The notes under the pieces were generated by a model. That model was not told the origin of the DNA. It searched no databases and worked only from the letters and a program-made list of their open reading frames with translations. From Aphodomonas sp964553125 (GTDB lineage Bacteria > Bacillota > Clostridia > Christensenellales > Aristaeellaceae), in NCBI GenBank assembly GCA_964553125.1, contig CAZKJW010000002.1, forward strand, positions 8,593 through 72,592: DNA of 64,000 nt, given 5' to 3'. Position numbers and translations under genes: made by a program. Positions within the stretch are counted from its first letter, which is position 1; each line of letters opens with the position of its first letter. Below, piece by piece: positions 59,662 through 64,000 of this stretch.

Positions 59662-61020
59662 TCAGTTTTTCAGGCTTTGCAGCGGGGCGGGGATGCGTCC
59701 GCCGCGCTGGATGAAAGCGTCGCTCCTTCCGGAATGCACAGCCATAACGGGCGCTTCGCCCAGCAGGCCGCCGAATTCAACCATGTCGCCGACGGATTTT
59801 CCGATTGCGGGAATCAGGCGGCAGGCGGTGGTTTTGTTGTTCACCACGCCGATGGCGGCTTCATCCGCGATGATTGCGGAAATGGTTTCGGCGGGCGTGT
59901 CGCCGGGGATGGCAATCATGTCGAGACCGACGGAGCAAACGCAGGTCATCGCTTCGAGCTTGTCGAGCTGCAGCGCGCCCTGCGCGGCGGCAGCGATCAT
60001 GCCTTCGTCTTCAGAAACGGGAATAAACGCGCCGGAAAGCCCGCCAACCTGCGAGGACGCCATGACGCCCCCTTTTTTGACGGCGTCGTTCAGGAGCGCA
60101 AGCGCCGCCGTTGTGCCGTGCGTGCCGCACACATCAAGCCCCATTTCTTCGAGAATGCGCGCAACACTGTCGCCGACGGCGGGCGTGGGCGCGAGAGAAA
60201 GATCCACAATGCCGAACGGAACGCCAAGGCGCTTGGAAGCCTCCTGCGCGACAAGCTGTCCCATGCGCGTGATGTGGAATGCGGTTTTTTTGATCGTCTC
60301 GGCGACTACGTCAAACGGTTCGCCCTTTACCTTTTGCAGCGCGTGATGAACGACGCCAGGGCCGGAAACGCCGACGTTGATCGCACAATCCGGCTCGCCG
60401 ACGCCATGGAATGCGCCGGCCATGAAGGGGTTATCCTCAACGGCATTTGCGAAAACGACGAATTTTGCGCAGCCGGAGCAGGGCTTGTCTTTGGAGCGTT
60501 CTGCGATGGCGCGGACGGTTTCGCCCATCAGTTTCACCGCATCCATATTGATGCCGGCGCGCGTGGACGCGATATTTACGCTTGCGCAGACGATATCCGT
60601 TTCGGCAAGCGCTTCGGGAAGCGCGGCAATCAGCCGCCGATCACCGGCCGTAAAGCCCTTCTGAACAAGCGCACTGAATCCGCCGATGAAGTTGACGCCG
60701 CAGGCTTTGGCGGCGTTGTCCATCGCCTTGGCGAAAGGAACATAGTCCTCGGTTTCGCTTGCTTCGGCGACGAGCGCCATGGGCGTGACGGAGATGCGCT
60801 TGTTGACGATCGGGATTCCAAACTCGGCCTCGATTTGCTCGACGGTTTTGACAAGCGCTTCCGCGCGGTGCGTAATGGTATCGTATATTTTGCGGCAGCT
60901 CTTTTGCGGATCGGAGTCTGCGCAGCCGCGCAGAGAGATGCCCATCGTGACCGTCCGGACGTCAAGATGCTGCTGATCGATCATGCGGATGGTTTCCAAT
61001 GCGTTTTTTGTGTTGAACAT
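59662..61020 (-). CDS. UPF0210 family protein (DUF711, PFL-like fold)
   Basis: A 452-residue protein. The pattern IRMIDQQHLDVRTVTMGISL, KRISVTPMALVAEA, FIGGFSALVQKG and CGTHGTTAALALLNDAVKKG is that of UPF0210, a conserved family of unknown function that structural reports relate to pyruvate-formate-lyase-type barrels. No glycyl-radical motif was noticed. It is nearly always paired with a UPF0237 ACT-domain protein, as here, 13 bases downstream of it. Confidence 0.93.
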   Translation of the reverse strand: MFNTKNALETIRMIDQQHLDVRTVTMGISLRGCADSDPQKSCRKIYDTITHRAEALVKTVEQIEAEFGIPIVNKRISVTPMALVAEASETEDYVPFAKAMDNAAKACGVNFIGGFSALVQKGFTAGDRRLIAALPEALAETDIVCASVNIASTRAGINMDAVKLMGETVRAIAERSKDKPCSGCAKFVVFANAVEDNPFMAGAFHGVGEPDCAINVGVSGPGVVHHALQKVKGEPFDVVAETIKKTAFHITRMGQLVAQEASKRLGVPFGIVDLSLAPTPAVGDSVARILEEMGLDVCGTHGTTAALALLNDAVKKGGVMASSQVGGLSGAFIPVSEDEGMIAAAAQGALQLDKLEAMTCVCSVGLDMIAIPGDTPAETISAIIADEAAIGVVNNKTTACRLIPAIGKSVGDMVEFGGLLGEAPVMAVHSGRSDAFIQRGGRIPAPLQSLKN

Positions 61021-61033
61021 AGCGCTGCTCCTG

Positions 61034-61303
61034 TCAGATTTGATGCATGGCGTCGAAGGTGTCCGTGCGCTGAATCCGGACGTTTACGCCGATTTCAGCG
61101 CCGTAAGCGTCCAGCCGGCTGCGGATCTCATCGAAAGGCAGCGCCGCGGCCGAAAGATCGACGATCATCATCATCGTGAAATAATCCTGAAGAACGGTTT
61201 GCGTGATGTCAAGGATGTTGATGTTGGATTCCGCCAGACGCGTGCACACGCCGGCAATGATGCCGACCTTGTCGCAGCCGATAACCGTAACGAGTGCTTT
61301 CAT
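61034..61303 (-). CDS. UPF0237 ACT-domain protein
   Basis: An 89-residue single ACT domain: LVTVIGCDKVGIIAGVCTRL, NINILDITQTVLQDYFTMMM. ACT domains bind amino acids. The start at 61303 follows GAGGG by 7 bases; a TTG two codons upstream is too close to that site. It is translated first in the UPF0210 operon and may regulate its partner. Confidence 0.93.
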   Translation of the reverse strand: MKALVTVIGCDKVGIIAGVCTRLAESNINILDITQTVLQDYFTMMMIVDLSAAALPFDEIRSRLDAYGAEIGVNVRIQRTDTFDAMHQI

Positions 61304-61388
61304 GCTCAACCCTCTTTGCTAACTTTTTTATGGCATAGAGTATAGCACATTTTTGCGGCAAGGGAAGAGGGGACGAGCGCTTTTTTGG

Positions 61389-61417
61389 TTGACGAACGGA
61401 TAAAAAAAGAATATATT
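61389..61417 (+). promoter_or_regulatory. Promoter of the NadR-like gene
   Basis: TTGACG (61389-61394) and TATATT (61412-61417) are 17 bp apart, 35 bases before the start. Confidence 0.7.
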
Positions 61418-61452
61418 AGTGAAAGCGACAGGCGAAAAAATCGGAGGTAAGC

Positions 61453-62505
61453 ATGTATAAGGTCGGATTTTACGGCGGAAAATTCATGCCGTTTCATAAG
61501 GGACATCTGCATTGCGCGCAGTATGCGCTTGGCGAATGCGAAAAGGTTTATGTCGTGCTGTTCTATAACACGCAGGAGGAAAAGCAGATTCTCTCCAACC
61601 CGGAGAATTGCCGGTTCGACCCGAAATTTTTGAACTGGCGGCTGCGCCTGCTGGTGATTCAGCGCGAGCTGGCAGCTTTTCCGAATGTGCAGGTGGTTGC
61701 GATCGATTGCGATCAGGCGCATGATTATGCGCTTGCGCACGGTCTGAACGACTGGCAGGCCGAGGCGCATCTGGTGGAAGAAAACATCGGGTGTTTTGAC
61801 GTGTGCTATTCCAGCCGCCCGGATTTGGATGAGTTTTACCGTGAAGCCTATCCGTGGGCGGAGCACAGAATTATTGACCGTGACCGCACGATTATGTCCA
61901 TTCGCGGCACGAAGATCCGCACCAGTCCGACGATGGAGTCGTATTATCTTTTGCCGCGTACCTATCAGCACATGCTGAACAAATCGGTGCTGATTACCGG
62001 CACGGAGAGCTGCGGCAAAACGACACTTGCGCGCAAGCTGGCCAAGTTCTATTCTACCTCCTACACGGATGAATATGGCCGCGTCGTGTGCGAAGAATAC
62101 GGAACCGGACAGCCGGATATGAGCATTTATCCGGAGATGCTGTACGGACAGAAAATGCTTGAGGTGAAAGCCCGCAAAGAGGCGAACAAAGTATTCTTCT
62201 GCGACACGGATGCAATCGTCACCAATTTTTATGCGCGGCTGTATGAGAATATCAATATTGAGCTTGCGGAGTATATCGGCCGCATTTCGCAGTTTGATTT
62301 GATTCTGTATCTTGAGCCGGTAGGCGAGTGGGTAGCTGACCGGCTTCGCATTCACGGCGATCCGCAGGCGCGCAAGAAAAACGACGACATGCTGAAAGCC
62401 ATGATGGCGGAGTGCGGAGTGACAAACTATCACATTCTGAAAGGCACGCACAATGAGAATTATTTGCAGGCCATTCAGTATGTTGAAGAAATGCTGCGGG
62501 CATAA
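61453..62505 (+). CDS. nadR: NadR-like bifunctional nicotinamide-nucleotide adenylyltransferase / ribosylnicotinamide kinase
   Basis: A 350-residue protein. The N-terminal nucleotidyltransferase shows GGKFMPFHKGHLHC (HxGH motif) and SIRGTKIRTSP (ISxTxIR-like). The C-terminal kinase has the P-loop GTESCGKTTLARKL, TDEYGRVVCEEY and a DxD-like FFCDTDAIVT. It makes NAD from nicotinamide riboside. The N-terminal helix-turn-helix of enterobacterial NadR is absent, so it is only an enzyme. Shine-Dalgarno CGGAGG. Confidence 0.9.
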   Translation: MYKVGFYGGKFMPFHKGHLHCAQYALGECEKVYVVLFYNTQEEKQILSNPENCRFDPKFLNWRLRLLVIQRELAAFPNVQVVAIDCDQAHDYALAHGLNDWQAEAHLVEENIGCFDVCYSSRPDLDEFYREAYPWAEHRIIDRDRTIMSIRGTKIRTSPTMESYYLLPRTYQHMLNKSVLITGTESCGKTTLARKLAKFYSTSYTDEYGRVVCEEYGTGQPDMSIYPEMLYGQKMLEVKARKEANKVFFCDTDAIVTNFYARLYENINIELAEYIGRISQFDLILYLEPVGEWVADRLRIHGDPQARKKNDDMLKAMMAECGVTNYHILKGTHNENYLQAIQYVEEMLRA

Positions 62506-62508
62506 GAA

Positions 62509-62535
62509 CAGGGGCGCTGAGCGCCCCTGATATTT
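62509..62535 (+). terminator. Terminator of the NadR-like gene
   Basis: CAGGGGCGC (62509-62517) and GCGCCCCTG (62521-62529), followed by ATATTTTA. Confidence 0.85.
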
Positions 62536-62599
62536 TATCCGCGGCGTTTCACGCAGGATATGCGCAGCGCTGACCGGACGATCTGCCGGCAGCGGAGTG

Positions 62600-62635
62600 C
62601 AAAAAAGCGAGGGACTGACATCCCTCGCTTTTTGA
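62600..62635. terminator. Bidirectional terminator next to nrdD
   Basis: AAAAAGCGAGGG (62602-62613) and CCCTCGCTTTTT (62622-62633). The A- and T-runs inside the arms suit both directions. Confidence 0.9.
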
Positions 62636-62648
62636 AACGATTTTTTGA

Positions 62649-64000
62649 TTATGCTGTCGTCACAACGGATGCGATGAACTTGCGCACATCGCCGACGCCG
62701 ACGTATTTCTCGACGCAGCCGTCCTTCATCACAACCAGCGTCGGCGCCTGCTTTACGCCCAGCACAGTAGCCATTTCGGCGTTTTCATTCGCCAGCAGTT
62801 TCGTGTATCCGATGCCGGCCTTGTCAAGCAGCTGGCAGGCCACGCGGCAGTTCGGGCAGGTCGCGGTTGCGAACAGATACGCGCCGTCCTGCATTCCGGC
62901 GCTTTGCGCCGAAGATTCCGCCTGCGCCATCCGCTCGTCTTCGTCGAGCGGGCCTTCGTGCGTCAGCTCGGAGTGCGAGAGATCGTACACCTTGCGGTTC
63001 TGGAACTCCTGCGTTTTGCCTGCATTCCAGTTCTGCACCGGGCGATAGTAGCCGGTGATGCGGCTGTAGACCTCGCTGTGCGCGCCGCACTTGGGGCATT
63101 CAAAGTGTTCGCCTGCGATGTACCCATGCTCCGGACAGACCGAGTAGGTGGGGGAAAGCGTGTAGTAAGGCAGACGATAGTTTTCCGCGATCTTGCGGAC
63201 GAGCGACGCGGCGGACTGCCAGTCGGGCAGCTTTTCGCCAAGGAAGGCGTGGAAAACGGTGCCGGAAGTATACAGCGTCTGCAGTTCATCCTGAATGTCG
63301 AGCGCCGAGAAGATGTCCTCGGTGTAATCGACGGGCAGATGCGAGCTGTTGGTGTAGAAGGGCGTTTCTCCCGGACGCGCCGCCGTGATGATATCCGGAT
63401 AGCGCTGCACGTCGTGCTTGGCCAGACGATACGTCGTCGATTCGGCAGGCGTGGCTTCCAGGTTGTACAGATCGCCGTACTGCTCCTGATAGTCGCTCAG
63501 ACGCTCGCGCATGTGGTTGAGAACGTCCTTGGCGAACTTCTGCGCTTTCGGCTTGGACAGATCGACGCCCAGCCATTTGGCGTTCAGGCAGGCTTCGTTC
63601 ATGCCAACAAGGCCGATCGTGGAGAAGTGGTTGTCCAGCGTGCCGAGATAATGCTTCGTGTAAGGATACAGCCCTTCGTGCAGCAGGTTCGTGATGACCG
63701 TGCGCTTGATTTTCAGCGAGCGCGCGGAAACGTCCATCATATGATCGAGACGCTTGTAGAACTCCTTCTCGTCAGCGGACAGATACGCGATGCGCGGAAG
63801 GTTGATGGTGACTACGCCGACGGAGCCGGTCGATTCGCCGCTTCCGAAGAAGCCGCCGCTCTTTTTGCGCAGCTCGCGCAGATCGAGCCGCAGGCGGCAG
63901 CACATCGAGCGCACGTCGCTAGGTTCCATGTCGGAGTTGATGTAGTTGCTGAAATACGGCGTGCCGTACTTGCTCGTCATTTCAAAGAGGAGACGGTTAT
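62649..64000 (-). CDS. nrdD: Anaerobic ribonucleoside-triphosphate reductase with C-terminal thioredoxin-like domain (N-terminus outside window)
   Basis: The frame is open to the end of the window (LFEMTSKYGTPYFSNYINSD), so at least the N-terminal third is missing. Class III reductase features: MCCRLRLDLRELRKKSGGFF, GSVGVVTINLPRIAYLS, zinc cysteines in YSVCPEHGYIAG and FECPKCGAHSEVYSRITGYY, where the glycine of RITGYY is the likely radical site, then NWNAGKTQEFQNRKVYDL. After a linker of about 30 residues comes a thioredoxin/glutaredoxin-like domain with CPNC, KQAPTLVVMKDG and YVGVGDVRKFI. The fused domain suggests a thioredoxin-type electron donor rather than formate. Confidence 0.92.
   Translation of the reverse strand, partial: NRLLFEMTSKYGTPYFSNYINSDMEPSDVRSMCCRLRLDLRELRKKSGGFFGSGESTGSVGVVTINLPRIAYLSADEKEFYKRLDHMMDVSARSLKIKRTVITNLLHEGLYPYTKHYLGTLDNHFSTIGLVGMNEACLNAKWLGVDLSKPKAQKFAKDVLNHMRERLSDYQEQYGDLYNLEATPAESTTYRLAKHDVQRYPDIITAARPGETPFYTNSSHLPVDYTEDIFSALDIQDELQTLYTSGTVFHAFLGEKLPDWQSAASLVRKIAENYRLPYYTLSPTYSVCPEHGYIAGEHFECPKCGAHSEVYSRITGYYRPVQNWNAGKTQEFQNRKVYDLSHSELTHEGPLDEDERMAQAESSAQSAGMQDGAYLFATATCPNCRVACQLLDKAGIGYTKLLANENAEMATVLGVKQAPTLVVMKDGCVEKYVGVGDVRKFIASVVTTA

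Overview
The window is a GC-rich (roughly 55-58% by eye) chromosomal segment of an anaerobic member of the Bacillota, most likely an uncultured gut Clostridia lineage. The basis is a Gram-positive style division/cell-wall cluster (mraZ, ftsL-like, a PASTA-bearing penicillin-binding protein, murE, mraY, murD, ftsW), a T-box leader, an FMN riboswitch, a CotH-type spore-coat kinase homologue, an oxygen-sensitive class III ribonucleotide reductase, FeoAB, and strong AGGAGG-type ribosome binding sites. A run of exactly 100 N inside a repetitive gene shows that this is an assembled scaffold, possibly a metagenome bin. No tRNA, rRNA, CRISPR array, prophage or intact insertion sequence was seen.

Layout. 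1-3.7 kb: end of an ABC exporter, then a riboflavin-riboswitch operon (ribU, a riboflavin-kinase/TsaE fusion, tsaB, rimI). 3.8-4.6 kb: an rRNA/tRNA methyltransferase on the minus strand. 4.9-13.3 kb: a remodelled dcw cluster with rsmH and murF missing from their usual places. 13.5-16.1 kb: a membrane-anchored CotH-like protein with a 61-residue tandem repeat tail and the assembly gap. 16.2-25.2 kb: folC, rsmH, rsmI, a phosphohexomutase, a membrane GGDEF protein, a TIM-barrel isomerase, rmuC and a frameshifted NUDIX gene. 25.2-34.7 kb (minus strand): kbl-tdh threonine degradation, a MacB-like exporter, a MarR regulator with a frameshifted MATE pump, and an XRE-cupin-acyl ligase fusion behind a T-box.

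35.1-37.6 kb: an ECF sigma / anti-sigma / secreted binding-protein-like operon. 37.7-38.9 kb: an orphan DUF1887 (Card1/Can2-like) CARF-nuclease homologue. 39-41.7 kb: an Ntn-hydrolase asparaginase, an M18 aminopeptidase and an unknown small protein. 41.8-42.5 kb: a lower-GC patch with a DUF898 protein. 42.5-49 kb (minus strand): an SDR dehydrogenase, a flavin-binding protein, endonuclease IV, peptidase T, a MATE transporter and a PerM-family permease. 49.3-53.3 kb: an iron-type ABC importer. 53.4-57.6 kb: SRAP, feoAB with a DtxR-like box, and a second PerM paralogue. 57.7-61.3 kb (minus strand): a GntR-ABC operon and the UPF0210/UPF0237 pair. 61.4-64 kb: a NadR-like enzyme and the C-terminal part of NrdD fused to a thioredoxin-like domain.

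Physiologically the genes fit a peptide- and amino-acid-using anaerobe: threonine degradation, three peptidase/amidase genes, iron acquisition by both FeoAB and an ABC importer, and several drug-efflux operons under local repressors. The most unusual points are the riboflavin-kinase/TsaE fusion under an FMN riboswitch, the T-box in front of an acyl-ligase fusion rather than an aminoacyl-tRNA or amino-acid gene, the orphan CARF nuclease, the sigma/anti-sigma/binding-protein triad, two probable leaderless mRNAs, and promoters whose -10 box sits inside an inverted repeat. Functions are read from motifs and context only; no database search was possible.
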